This document shows, one piece after another, positions 35,961 through 47,710 of a stretch of 64,000 nucleotides of DNA (position 1 is the stretch's first letter; the number at the start of each line of letters is the position of its first letter). A program made the position numbers and the translations under genes. The stretch comes from Torreya grandis (taxonomy: Eukaryota; Streptophyta; Pinopsida; Cupressales; Taxaceae). The stretch spans positions 795,001-859,000 of the forward strand of contig JARHVA010000638.1 of NCBI GenBank assembly GCA_037957365.1, read 5' to 3'. The notes beneath the pieces were generated by a model. The model saw nothing but the letters and a program-made list of their open reading frames with translations, was not told the DNA's origin and did not search any database.

Positions 35961-37548
35961 CTTTGGTTGAAGGTTACTTGTTATCCTAGAGCTAGGTGTG
36001 CAACCAAAGATTAAAATTTGTTAAGGGATATGTCATTAGGAACTTTGGATTGGCCAAGTAATTTTGTCAAGATGTTATTTTGGATAGTAGACATATGCAA
36101 CAAATATAAAATGGAGATTTATGTTGGCATCTTTTGTAATTGTTTCAAAATTTCAAATGTATTTGCTTTAACAATATAAAATGGCTTGTTCTAAAGAAGA
36201 AAACTTAGTTGGATGATGGGTGAAGTGGAAAATGGTTATGGTCTTGGTATGGTTATCCTTAACCACTGAGTTATGATTGCATAATTGGGATTAGGAACAA
36301 GATCATTATTTCTAACAAATGATGGTGGAGGGGGACCAGGTAGGATAAGTCTTAGTTTTTGGTGCACTTGTGCATGGTCATGGGATAATGATAAGTTATT
36401 TTTACAAGGTCCAAACATGGGAATCCCTGCTTACTAGTTCACTCGTATGTGGTCCCAGGTCAAGGAAGGATTATTGACATAGGTTGGTTGGTTGGGGATG
36501 ATTAACAATGGTCTTTTCTAATTGGTACTTATTCATGGATTGATGGAAATGGTAATAATATGACATCCTATAATATGGACTACAACTATGTTATAGTCAT
36601 GTTCGATTACATGGTAGGTCTATTGGTTATTTACCTCATTTTGGCCTTGGTTCTATCCATTATTTTGATGTTGTTGGTTTTGTTTTTAGTTTTATTAGTT
36701 TTATTGGTTTGACCTTGGTTATTGATACTATTATTGTTGATGTTGCACTATCCATTATTTTTGTTGTTATTATTGTTGTTGGTTGTTATGTTGGGGAAAA
36801 GGATTTTGATAAATGTCAACATTTTGATTGGAGGTAAAAGCTCCATGATCCAACGTGATCTCTCCATTTTCCAACATATTTTTCATCACATGTTTAATTT
36901 GTACACATCACAACAAATTGTAGTTGTTGACCTTATGATACTCATCTAATTCATTTGGCTTGTACTAGTCTAGAATGTTAACACCCTCAAGAATTTGCCC
37001 TTTCGAAATAGGCCATTTAATTAGATTAGCTATAGTGAGTTGTGAAATATTGATTCAATGGGTTATCCAAGGTTGATAAAATCATGATGAGTAGGCATAT
37101 TTCTCCTTGGATGAGGGTTTTTCAAAGGCATGGGTTGCTATATTTTTTGTATTTGTTGTGCCAGTCTAGGTTATTGTGTTTGCTATGCTTGTTGCATCTA
37201 CTAAAGAGGTTGTTGGTTAGGGGTTATATGCATATGTGGCATAGGATATGAAAATGGTGTTTAAACCATTTGGACATGTCATGACTCTATTAATCCATTA
37301 CCAAAAACATTATTTTTGAGATTGAACTACTTGGGTTTGTCATAATTATTGGCTTGGGGTTACTATGATGCTTATGCTTGGATTGGATTTTGATTTTGGC
37401 CATTGTTTTGGTTTTGGTTCTAGTTTTTATTTTATGAGGTTAGTTTAATGGTACCTTTGTTAGTGAGGGATCTCTGAATCATCAAACCTTTGTCAATGAT
37501 CTATTTGAACATATGCACACATTGTAACTCTAAAATGTAAGATATATC

Positions 37549-38181
37549 ACTATGTAGCTTTTTGGTAAACATAGTGGCTAGTTGTTTATTTGACAGATTA
37601 TGGGTGAATCAAATTTCAAGGGATCATCACTGTAGATATCTTGTGAAGATTTCACCAAGTTTTTATTTTCATTTTGTTAAATCTATTAATGAAATATCAT
37701 GCTCAATATTGTAAGAGAAGTGCTACATGAACTTGTCCAAAAGATCATCAAAATCAGATACTAAATTCTTGGGTAACTTTAGGAACCATTCCAATGCTTT
37801 CCCTACTAGTTTTATTGGAAATTATATATATAATTTCCAATAAAACTAGTAGGGAAAGCATTGGAATGGTTCCTAAAGTTACCCAAGAATTTAGTATCTA
37901 CTATGTAGCTTTTTGGTAAACATAGTGGCTAGTTGTTTGTCTGACAGATTATGGGTGAATCAAATTTCAAGGGATCACCATCACTATAGATATCTTGTGA
38001 AGCTTTCACCAATTTTTTGTTTTAATTTTGTTAAATCTATTAATGAAATATCATGCTCAATATTGTAAGAGAAGTGCTACATGAACTTGTCCAAAATATC
38101 ATCAGAATCAAATACTAAATTCTTGGGTAACTTTAGGAACCATTCCAATGCTTTCCCTACTAGTTTTCTTGGAAATTATAT
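37549..38181. repeat. Duplication - inverted piece - duplication complex in gag of element D
   Basis: Copy 1 (37549-37827) and copy 2 (37900-38181) are direct repeats starting ACTATGTAGC and differ at scattered positions. Between them lies 37828-37899, a perfect 72-base reverse complement of 37756-37827. The centre of the hairpin is TATAT|ATATA. The inverted piece matches copy 1 exactly and not copy 2 (which has A for G near its start and TTCTTGG for TTATTGG). Confidence 0.92.
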
Positions 38182-38210
38182 ATATATATATATATACATA
38201 TATATGTATA

Positions 38211-38271
<61 letters not shown>

Positions 38272-38300
38272 GTATATATATATATATGTGTATATATATG

Positions 38301-38332
<32 letters not shown>

Positions 38333-38345
38333 CACATATATATAC

Positions 38346-38421
<76 letters not shown>

Positions 38422-38425
38422 GTAT
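38176..38425. repeat. (TA)n microsatellite with TG/CA interruptions
   Basis: About 250 bp of TA dinucleotides with occasional GTA or ACA steps. It starts where copy 2 of the adjacent duplication reaches its TATATA end. Frames of 94-127 codons here on both strands encode only Tyr/Ile runs and are not genes. Confidence 0.97.
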
Positions 38426-40308
38426 TCCAATGGCTGGCACACAACAAAAAATTCCATCAAATAGGCCTAAGGGTCAACTTTCCCCTTGTATTTGTCAAAC
38501 TTAGATGGCTCATATCCTGGAGGAAATGGTATTTGCAACTACTCCATGTTGAAAGGGTAAGAAAACATGTCATCCAACTTAAAAATTTTGGTAAATTTTC
38601 CCACTTGAATGAGGAAAATTGCATCCTTCATTTATTACAGTTGTTGCTTGAGAAAAATAGTGGGCATATTGGTCTATTGAGGTGGAGGTTGGGCAGTCAA
38701 AAATAGATTACTTTGACCAAGGTATAATAGAGGTATTTTTTGGGGAATGTTGTATTGGTTAGGAAATAGGCCAAGAATACGCATGCATGTATTTGATGTG
38801 ATTTTTGAAATTACACATACTAGAGTGCGATATTCTACTTGGGATTGGGTATGTAGGCCTGATGTTGGGAATATTACGGTTAGTATGGAAGAATATGGCC
38901 ATACTATGCCTATTGAGGTTGAATATGCTACTTACTAGTCATACCTTGTTGATTGATAGGGATTTGTGAACCAAGACCCTATCATTAAACTTGTGGAACA
39001 TTCTACATGAAAGGAAACTATTACCTAATAGGTACTTAAGGAACATTAAAACCTCTTGGTTACACAAATCCCTATTAGGAAGTGGATACATGTTGGAGAT
39101 TCAACATATGTCATTGACCAATACTAATATATTATTATTTAGATATATTTTGGTTTTATATTGGTATGTTAGTCTACAACTAAAGAGGTATGTTTGATGT
39201 TACCTAGCAAGGTGGAACATTGGTAACCCCATATTGAGGTGGCAATATGTTTTACCTTTGCTGCATGGGTATGTTTAATGATACCTATTATTGTGGAATA
39301 TTGCTCATCACCTATTAGGGTAGAGTAAGATTTATCACATTTTGTTATGGCATGACACTAGTCATTGGCTGACTACTTAATCCTTGTTGTTGAGTGCTTC
39401 AAGAAGTAGCTAGTTGAGGAGTAGAGGTAACTGACTGAGGTTAGGAAGTAGAAACTCTTACCCCTTGAGTTTGAGAACCACTCATGGTGCTAGTTAAAGG
39501 CACATTTTTTTTGACTATGTGTTTGTGCTCTAACGCCAATTTGGTCTAAATTATACATTGCTTGCCTATTGTCCCCTATATTTGGCTCATTATTATGCAT
39601 AGAAGCAGAAGACAATTCCTTGATAGTTTGGGTATTGAACATGTTTTCAATTAAAAGGATCTATGTGAATAGGTTTGTACCTTGATTTTATTGACCTATC
39701 AACTCAATTAAGACTCTCATTGAAGGAAGTGTCCTAATAAGAGGTGCATTTGACATGGCCATATTATTAAAGTTACACACTAGGTTTTGATATATCTGGT
39801 ATGATGTCTATATTTGAATGAAGTGGTCTTTCATGAGGCCTTTTTGTGTGATAAACATATGTGTATCTTGATATGACATTAATACAATAGAATTAGGGTT
39901 TTTATAAGAGGAATATTCATTATAATACATATTTTAAGGCCCTCTTACTAGATTTGGCAAGTTTTCATGGTGAAAGTCTGCCAGAGACTGAGCCCCTACA
40001 TCATAGGTTGATGGCATTGTACTATAATAAGGTTGTTGTTGGATGTTTTATATAACCATAGGTATACTAGATAAATATTGGGACATCTATTCTTTGTCTT
40101 TCTCTATGTAAGGAGGCATAGTAATAAAACAATTGGTCAAAGGGTCTTGACTTTCTTTCCCTATTTGAGTGTTGTAAGGTGGATAAGAATCTGCCTCCCA
40201 AATGACCTCATCTACAAAAGGGTTTTGAACAAAGTCCTCTTGCGTGAAAATATTTACATATCCTAGATTGTACATATCTCCACTATGTGTATAGTGATCC
40301 ATGGTCAA

Positions 40309-43123
40309 ATATATGATAAATTTTTTACAACAAGATGGGTTAGATTTCTACAAACATTAAAAAGCTATGTCTAAAAAGACAAAGAGGTTCAAAATTTATC
40401 TAACTTGGTCTAGGGTGGAGTTGTATCTTGAAAAGGTCTATGATAAGACTTGGTAAAAATATCATAATGTCAAATGTCTAACATTAATTACTTCACAAAA
40501 ATAAGGTTAAGTAAAATGAACTAAAAATAAGATGCCAAACTCTAGGTCCAAATATGTTCCAAATAGGTTTAAACTAGGAAAGGGAAAAGAATTGCTAGTA
40601 CTTTTGGTCAAACATAACATCAAAATCTTGGCACAAAACAAGGCTAATGCTATGAATTTTGGCCAAATGTGGTGTTAAAACATAGACTTGAAATAAATAT
40701 TATTTTAATCTAACAAACGTGGAATAGTTTGGCAAAAACTAGGTACTTGATTCTAAACATAAACATGATCAAATTGGTATAAAACACAAAACAAAAGGAA
40801 ATTGAAGATAAACTGATTCTATCAAACAAAGGCACAAATAATGTAGTTTTAAATTTGAGTAATAGATTAACCTAAGTTACTACCCAACAGAGAAAGATTT
40901 GTGTATCAGTCCATGCATATCGTGGCCTAAACAGAAATCAATCAATGTTTGGATCCAAACTTAAAAAAGTTAATCAAAGACTCAACTTAATAAAACTTAG
41001 GTTTTATCAAAAAAAAATCTATGCAAATTTTAATATCATGACTATACTAAAACAAAGATCCAACAAGATACATGATTTGGTTTCAATAATGTGAAACTTG
41101 GACACAAGACAAGATAAGTCTATGATAAAATTTGGGTAGCATAATGACATTATCACTCCCAAAAGATGTGATAATGGTTTTTTTCAAATATTTATAAGGC
41201 ATGAAACTTGAATTTATTTAGGCAACATAATGTTTCCCATTTCAATCAAGTGACACACAACTTTTTTGACATAACTAGGTTAAAGCAAAGTGTCAAATAG
41301 ATGGGATAACACCTCTTCAAACAATGGAGTAGGGTAGATAAACAAACTCATTTAAAATATGGTTTAACAAATAAAGTTTTAGACCATCAAATAAAATAAT
41401 AATAAATAACAAAAATACAACTAAGTATATCATCCTAGATCCTATCAAGGTGTGGCAAAGTGGGGTTGACTAGAACTTACAAGCTACGACCATCTAGATT
41501 GATCTCAATTATGGTTAATACAAGAGAAGAATCACATTAATTGAGTTCATACTGATCAACTTATCATTCAATGGTCTATTCCTTTACATGATGATTCCGT
41601 TTATGGACTACTTAGTGGAATCCCCTGGTTGACTAAACTTGAGCTTTCATTACTAAAAGAGAGGTTAGTTGCTCAACCCCTATCTCTAGAAATATGCATA
41701 CCCTAATTTATATATCCAACCATGGAGTAGGGTTTAAAAAATATTTAGAGATGAATCCCTGGGTCAATTCTTCCCTAGAGAACCCATGAGAGGTAATGAC
41801 ATCCCCTTGACAAGCCAGATTACATGAAAAGAAAGACTAAGTAGAAAGACTTTAGAGGTTATTTTTGGGTCACCCAATACTATGAGGATTTTGGGGAGAG
41901 TCTAGACAAATTTATTTCCATGCATTATAATAGACAAAAATGTAATTAAAATTAACTTTTGATCACCCAAGTTCCCTATAGGGGATGGGGGGGAGAGCAT
42001 ACACATGTTATTCTTTTTACAAAATTAAATAATCAATAAACAGTTTGTAAGAAATTGTGAGTGAAGTTTATTTTAGGCACCAAATTAAAATTTGATGATG
42101 TTCTTTACTTATCCCCTTGGATTAAGTTTAAAATATTTAAATAATTGCACAACACAACTTCAACAAAAGTTCTATGTTCATTTTAAGCCCAAAATCCAAA
42201 TGTTCAAGATTTAGTCTAAGTTCATTTTTAAACACCAAAAATTTAAGTGTTTAATACTTAATCATTCATTTTAAGCACTAAGAAATGAAGTGTTCCTAAT
42301 ACTTATCCATCCTAAAAAATTTTAAACTCCAAATTCCAAATGTTCAAGATCTAACATGTTCATTTTAACACCAAAACGAAGTGTGAATGATTTAGCTAGA
42401 TTCCTTTTAAAAACCCAAAATGAAATATTCTTTAACCAAAACCTAATTTTTTTTGTTTAAATCACATATTAGACCTGTAATTGTTACATAGTATCCTTTT
42501 ACTTAGAGGCACTTTTGATTGTGAGAAAATGAACTTTGTAAAAATATCTCTTGGGTTTTATTTTTGAACACATAGTGACTGTGCTTGATCAAAACTGGCC
42601 GATGCCAATTCAAAGCAACTGATGCTGGTTGGTCTCAAAGAGAAATAATGATGGTAGTAAATGACCAATACCAATCAACTAAGATTGATGTTGATCAAGT
42701 TGTGAACTTGAAGGCAAAACCAAAACAAATAAAACATTATGTTAGGTAATGGTTAACTAAAAACTCAACAAAACCTGCAAGGTGAGGATTAGAAAGAGAG
42801 CTTAAAATCTACTAGAAATAAGAAAAAATGAAAAGGAATGCTAGAAAGATTCAAAATTTAATCTTGTTAAGCCATTTTTTTCCTTGCATATCAATCGATA
42901 ATGGTTACATAAAATTGAGCTTAGTTGGAAAGAACCGGTACTTGTTAGGCAAAACCAATGTCGATTATGCTTGATCGATGTCAGTCTTTGTGTAGATTTG
43001 AGATAATTTAAGAATTAAAAATGAGGCAAAATCAAATCTAAAATTGCAAATTTGAAGGAATTTAAGCATTCATTTGTCAATTTTTGACTTGCATATTCAT
43101 ATCCTTGCTACATGGGATGTTTC
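40309..43123 (-). other. Long 5' leader of element D
   Basis: About 2.8 kb between primer-binding site and gag ATG, with no long frame on either strand. It aligns in reverse complement with element G (61631-63680), for example 41750-42010 with 62400-62550. Decayed copies of the ACCGATGTCGGT word lie at 42596-42990. A leader of this length is usual for Ogre-like elements. Confidence 0.75.
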
Positions 43124-43143
43124 TTGTCCCACTAGGCATGCCA
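43124..43143 (-). other. Probable primer-binding site of element D
   Basis: The minus strand reads LTR end GCATCACA, then AA, then TGGCATGCCTAGTGGGACA. Element G has TGGCATGCCTGATGGGAA at the same place. It is not the usual initiator-Met site; the tRNA could not be assigned by eye. Confidence 0.65.
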
Positions 43144-43145
43144 TT

Positions 43146-44073
43146 TGTGATGCTAAGAATTTGACGGTGGAGTGGAGGTTAGATCAAGTGTTAGTTTCAC
43201 AATGAAATCAAAATGAAAAGAAAATACTAACAAAGACTAACACCTTGATGCCTAGATCATAAGGGGAGCTTAGTGAAGAAAACCAATTGACAAAGCATAA
43301 ATAAAATGCTAGAAAAACAAACTTTATTGTCTTCCTTAAATGGTCTACGAGATCTTTTCATTGGATTTTTTGGCTTATGCTCAAAAAGTCTTTGAAAAAT
43401 GGAGTTGTGTGGCTCGTTATCTCCTTAGCACCATGGTTTAGATAATGTTTTATTGATGTATATTGATGGCTCAAAGTCACTTGGATTGTGATTCACAATG
43501 TTGGCATTATAACTCTATTGTTTCCAATCTTGTGATAAAACCAACATTATAACATTACTATGTCCAAGATCTCATAAATGAGAAGCAAATGCTTGTATTT
43601 ATAATTTTTAGCAAAAGGGCTTGGAATGGGTTCAAACCTCACCTTAGTTCATTAATTAACCCAAGTAGAGTTAAAAGGTGTCTAAACCTCATGATTAACA
43701 TGGAATAAACATGGGTAAGATATTTTGGAATTTGGACAACTCATAAAAGGTAATTAAGAATTCCTAGGATATTGTTTGATTTTTTAATTTCTTTTTTGAT
43801 AATTCATTTAATTGCTCAAGGATGAATTCAATTAGACATTTGATTAAGTTTTGCATGTTAATTAATTTTTTTAAAGGATTTTAGCATTTTGTAAGATTTT
43901 TAATTAATTGATGTGTGCATTTTCCCCATTTTATTGGTTTATGAGCCGAATTGCATATTATAAAGCCAAATTTAAGATGTTTAGTGATTTTTAGGCTAGA
44001 TTTGTAAAAGGTTGGTAAGAAACAGTCTAAAGTTGGGTATGAAGCCATTGGTGGCCAATTTTAGGTATCTAAA
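43146..44073 (-). repeat. 5' LTR of element D
   Basis: 928 bp, pairing with 27277-28202. The minus strand begins TTTAGATACCTAAAATTGG (mutated TGTAGACACC) and ends GCATCACA. The only frame, 43996-44211, runs across the LTR edge and is not a gene. Confidence 0.88.
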
Positions 44074-44802
44074 AAAACTAAGTTGTGTGATGTTACAATT
44101 GCATGATATTGAACTATTATTATCTTGACCACTGCCTATATTAACCCCAATGATAGGGGTCTCAGATTGCATGTAGTTCTCCTTTAGGGAACGTGCATAA
44201 TCAAATCGCACGATATGATATAATTACTTTTGATTAGGCCCTTATTTGATTAAATATGTAAGTATATGTGTGATTTTTGAGTAATATTTTATGTGTTGAG
44301 TTATATTATTGACTGATTTTATGTAATTATGTGCCAAAGTAGTAAGTTATAGATGCAAAATTCTTTATGAGGCTATTTATATATAAATAAATTTGATTTT
44401 AATGTAACACCCTTATTGTTTGGCCAATAATACACAAAAGAAATATAAAATCATAAGAGAAGGCTAAAGGAAGGGTTATACCCAAAACACACTAAAAAAG
44501 TGACCATTGGACACTACCACTAAATTTGGATGATAGTTTCTAAAACCATGCTAGTGTCTTGAGAACACAAAACTAAGAGAATATTGTGCAAAATAGGTCA
44601 GGAGGACCCTATGACTGGGATGGGATAACATAAGGCCATTAGGGGTGAAACCAATAGGGAAAACAAGTCATAAAAAAGATCAAAAGACCCAAAATGACCA
44701 CATGAACAATACTTACATTCATCACTAAGACCTTCCCATGAAAGAGAAACAAAAGACATATTACTTGTGGTTTATTGACCAAATTAGGGTGTGTACATAG
44801 CT
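44074..44802. other. Flank of element D: remnant of the host block of D
   Basis: Together with 27179-27276 this was contiguous before D inserted. It has no protein motif. The part 44403-44802 starts TGTAACACCC and ends GGGTGTGTACA, ends that are near inverted repeats and resemble the TGTAACACCC start common in plant gypsy LTRs. TAGCT follows, where GAACT precedes 24716. It may be the right end of the element whose left end is 24716. Confidence 0.4.
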
Positions 44803-45530
44803 AAAGACCCCACCTCTTTCCTTAAAATATTTGGTAATCTCTACAAGCAATGGGTCCAAACAAATAATTTTTCTAATATAAAACTCCTTATCAAAACATT
44901 CACATGAGATGTTTTAGAATGGTATATTCAATTGGCTCAACATTCTATCTCACAATTAGAAGATTTGGTCAATGGTTTAGTTTTAAAAATTCAAAAAATT
45001 GATATTCTAAAAAATTATCTTAGCCATTTTATCAATGCTAAGAAATTACCCTCAGAATCAACACATGTTTTTATAAAATGATGTAAATCATTAGTTCATA
45101 AATTAGATCACAACATGACTAATGATAATATATTTAAACTATTTATCACCACATTAACACCTTCCATTCAATATAAGGTTAGAAATTTTTCTCCACAAAC
45201 TTTAAATGAATCATTTGATCAAGATAAAAGGTAATATTTCTTTATGAAATAATTTGAGCCAACCCATAGCTCAACTAAGGAATCTTTCCAAACCTCAACT
45301 AATGCAATTACAATTGTTAATCCTCAAATGAAATTAGGATTAGCTAAAATAGAAAATCAAATTACTTCCCATCCACCATTAATAGTACCTCAAATGAAGT
45401 AATTATTATCTCCAACTAAACCCTTCACCTAAAATAATAACACCCACCCCCACCCCAAATCATGGTATGATCCTAATAATTTTAATGGTTCCATGTTGAT
45501 ATTGATCATTCTTATGAAACTTGTCATAGG
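44803..45530 (+). pseudogene. Element B gag, middle part
   Basis: From AAAGACCCCACCTCTTTCC the sequence matches A's 4790-5470 in reverse complement, continuing B's gag exactly where 24715 stopped. It has stops and frameshifts. It ends at CTTGTCATAGG, where element E inserted. Conserved gag words such as the Tyr-Gln-Asp (QDKR-like) and PTHSS segments are visible in broken frames. Confidence 0.75.
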
Positions 45531-46428
45531 TGTTAGGAGGGGTGGAAAATCCAAGAACAAACACACCTGTTCTAATTCCACCCGTTAGGATCTTGCTCCT
45601 CAGAAAGAGCACAATATGATTACCAAATATAAGCAATTGAATATGCGGAAATAACCAGAAACACAAGTAACTAGAATTCACCAATAACACAGAATATGAG
45701 AGACAATACACTATCTTGTATTAACACTATACAGAAAAGAATACAACAAAGAGCTACCACACTCTTTCACCTTACAGAGGTTCGCCACACCTCAAGTGTA
45801 TATTAATTATTCTCACACACACTCTCCTACACAAAAAAATGGTCCCAACAACCAACTCACACACAAAATTGGTGTTCACCTCACCAACCAGTCAGTAATA
45901 ACCCTGCCGGTACACCAAGCACTCTATAGCACTTCAAGTTGATCTCTCATGAACCTGCAACCTGCAATTCAAAGACCAAACTTACATGTAGATCCCCAAT
46001 GAGCTTGCAACAACCTGCAACTCACAAATCTTACAACTAGAAGGAACTCTTCCTTTCTATCTCATACCTTAAACAATACATGCCAATGGGTCTATAAATA
46101 GATCCCTAACTCAAACAATAACTTCGACTCTTAATTTAGACAATTATCCTCATAGCCCAAGACTCTAACTGGTCTCAACATGAAAACTCTTCATTCACTT
46201 AACTAAATGTCCGTGAAATGAGCAGTTCTGGAACACACAAGCGACCGACGTCGGTCCCTGCTTGTCTGGTTCTATCGACGTCGGCCGACTTCCTGCCGTC
46301 GCCGGTGGCCTTCTGCACTGGTCTCTACCGACGTCGGTCCTGCTGCCGACGCCGGTGCTCCTGGATCTCAGCAACCATTGTTCCTTCAGTTTGCAAAGGG
46401 TTGAACCTTTTAGCTCCACAACCTAACA
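45531..46428 (-). repeat. 3' LTR of element E
   Basis: Same length as 49251-50148. Contains ACCGACGTCGGT at 46244-46255 and 46327-46338 and a variant at 46275-46284. Frames 45460-45711, 46195-46419 and 46218-46457 fall in the LTR or its edge and are not genes. A TATA-like CTATAAATA stretch occurs near 46091 on the plus strand. Confidence 0.95.
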
Positions 46429-46440
46429 ATCTCCCACTTG
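46429..46440 (-). other. Polypurine tract of element E
   Basis: The minus strand reads CAAGTGGGAGAT immediately before the 3' LTR start TGTTAGG. This is the form commonly seen in plant copia elements and primes plus-strand DNA synthesis. Confidence 0.9.
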
Positions 46441-47416
46441 GAGATAAACAGCTGTAACCTGTACCTGTACCTGTACACCATCTAGTTTGTTTCCTTGGCT
46501 TTGTATCCCTCCTCAAGATCACTCTTGAAGACCAACCACCACAAAATCCATGGTGCAAAACCTGTCATCCAAATTACCTGCCACATCCACATCTACAACC
46601 ATGTAGATAAAGAACTTGACCCTGCATAGCATGTGCACCTGCTGCTGGTCCCACTGAACTGCCCTTCAGTATTACTCTCCCGGATTGACTCCAAACTTGT
46701 GACAACTCCCACTGCTTGGGAAAACTCAGGTTTAGTACATACCATGCACTCAACCTCATTATGTGAATCAAGACACCTGTTCTATGAACTGTCTAACCAT
46801 CGGCGTGCTAACCGGTCTCACACAATCATCCTAAAACAAAGTCAACAAGACCTCCATGTCTCTAGAACACACTCATGCCAAAGAATCTTGCTGCTCTCAG
46901 ATTCTCCATGACATACACCTGAACTAGCTTTACCTTTAGTTCAGCAATACCTGTATATGTAACCCTGCAACAAGCACATCATACAGAAAATAGGAGAATG
47001 TAGCTAATATTATCCAACCTGGTAAAGAGAAACACAATGATCAAACCTCCATTGCCCTGCAGCTAAAACAAGATCATATACCCTGATCTTCTATCTCACG
47101 TATCCATTTCCGCTCTTCTTCATCCTTAACATCCATTCGTCTCTCAGTGCTTACTTCCAGCTGGCAACTCTATTCAAAACATCTGTTTGGTTCTCCTCCA
47201 AGGAATCACATCCTCATCCATGCCAAGCTCCCACTGTTTCCTGGATCTACCTATTCTGCTTCTTTAACAACTTCCTGGTCCTATGCCATAAGTGAGCAAC
47301 AAGTAGTGTAAAGAAGGGAAATGACGAATTTAAGAACTTACTTGCACCTTCAGTCCTCCATATGGGCGCTTGAGACTCCATGACAACTCGCTGTCCACCC
47401 AAAATTCATCTCAGTG
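46441..47416 (-). other. Non-coding interior of element E replacing pol
   Basis: About 1 kb between the palindrome cluster and the polypurine tract where integrase, RT and RNase H should be. Six-frame reading shows no YVDD-type or integrase motif. Short open minus frames (46574-46771, 46325-46558) are Trp-rich but unrelated to known retrotransposon domains. The internal deletion must predate amplification if other copies share it. Confidence 0.75.
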
Positions 47417-47604
47417 ACCGATGCCGGTCACATCTCAGTCTACAGCCAACCGATGTCGGTTCTCTGCGACTGCCTCCTTGCCGATGTCGGTTTCCCCTGG
47501 CCGATGCCGGTCCTTATCTGCCCTGAGTCACCGATGTCGGGCTACACATAGCCGACCTAGGTTCCTGTCTGGACACTGACACCGGTTTTCCTGCTGACGT
47601 CGGT
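47417..47604. repeat. Cluster of ACCGATGTCGGT-type palindromes
   Basis: Eight copies of a 12-base near-palindrome start at 47417, 47449, 47480, 47500, 47530, 47551, 47575 and 47593. The cores are CCGATGTCGG, CCGATGCCGG, CCGACCTAGG and TGACGTCGG. Spacings of 18-32 bp are irregular. The same word is in both LTRs and, decayed, in elements D and G. Confidence 0.9.
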
Positions 47605-47710
47605 CTCTATGTTTTTCTTGTGAGACCTGACTTTTTCCCGCGAGCTCTTTTTGGATCAAACCCTTGTCCAAATCACCCTTGCTTTGCTTAGAATTCCTCT
47701 GCATCTTGTG

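Larger units (their letters stand above)
36000..40308 (-). pseudogene. gag of element D, including an insertion-duplication and a (TA)n tract
   Basis: The frame starts at an ATG at 40308 (MTMDHYTHSGDMYNLGYVNI) and can be followed with frameshifts through 38700 to the core at about 38530-38430 ([20 protein letters not shown]), the 'P.FekY.G..DP' motif of Tat Gag. C-terminal remains near 36960-36790 (VQIKHVMKNMLENGEITLDH) correspond to the '...LK..IQ.LID.G.I' tail, and 36236-36418 is Pro-rich. The core is interrupted by a (TA)n run and by a 280-bp local duplication with a fold-back (37549-38181). The long N-terminal extension is unlike simple gypsy Gag and may represent the upstream ORF known from Ogre elements. 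Confidence 0.7.
27277..44073 (-). mobile_element. Element D: 16.8-kb Ogre-like Ty3/gypsy retrotransposon
   Basis: LTRs of about 0.93 kb (27277-28202 and 43146-44073) enclose, on the minus strand, a 2.8-kb leader, gag, protease, RT, RNase H, archaeal-type RNase H and integrase, then a 2.6-kb 3' region with a 187-bp tandem array. Size, long leader, dual RNase H and 3' tandem repeats fit the Ogre/Tat group. Flanking bases are AAAAT (left) and AAAAC (right), a near-match target duplication. The LTRs differ at about one position in ten in the first 150 bp. All domains carry stops, and several catalytic residues are changed, so it is dead. Confidence 0.9.

Noticed and set aside
38081..38504. Overlapping frames of 94-127 codons on both strands, Tyr/Ile-rich
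   Set aside because: They are translations of the (TA)n microsatellite.
46195..46911. Several GC-richer open frames of 65-92 codons in and beside the E LTR
   Set aside because: They fall in the LTR or the non-coding interior, are largely readings of palindromic words, and have no family resemblance; the LTR ones are duplicated in the other LTR only because the LTRs are repeats.
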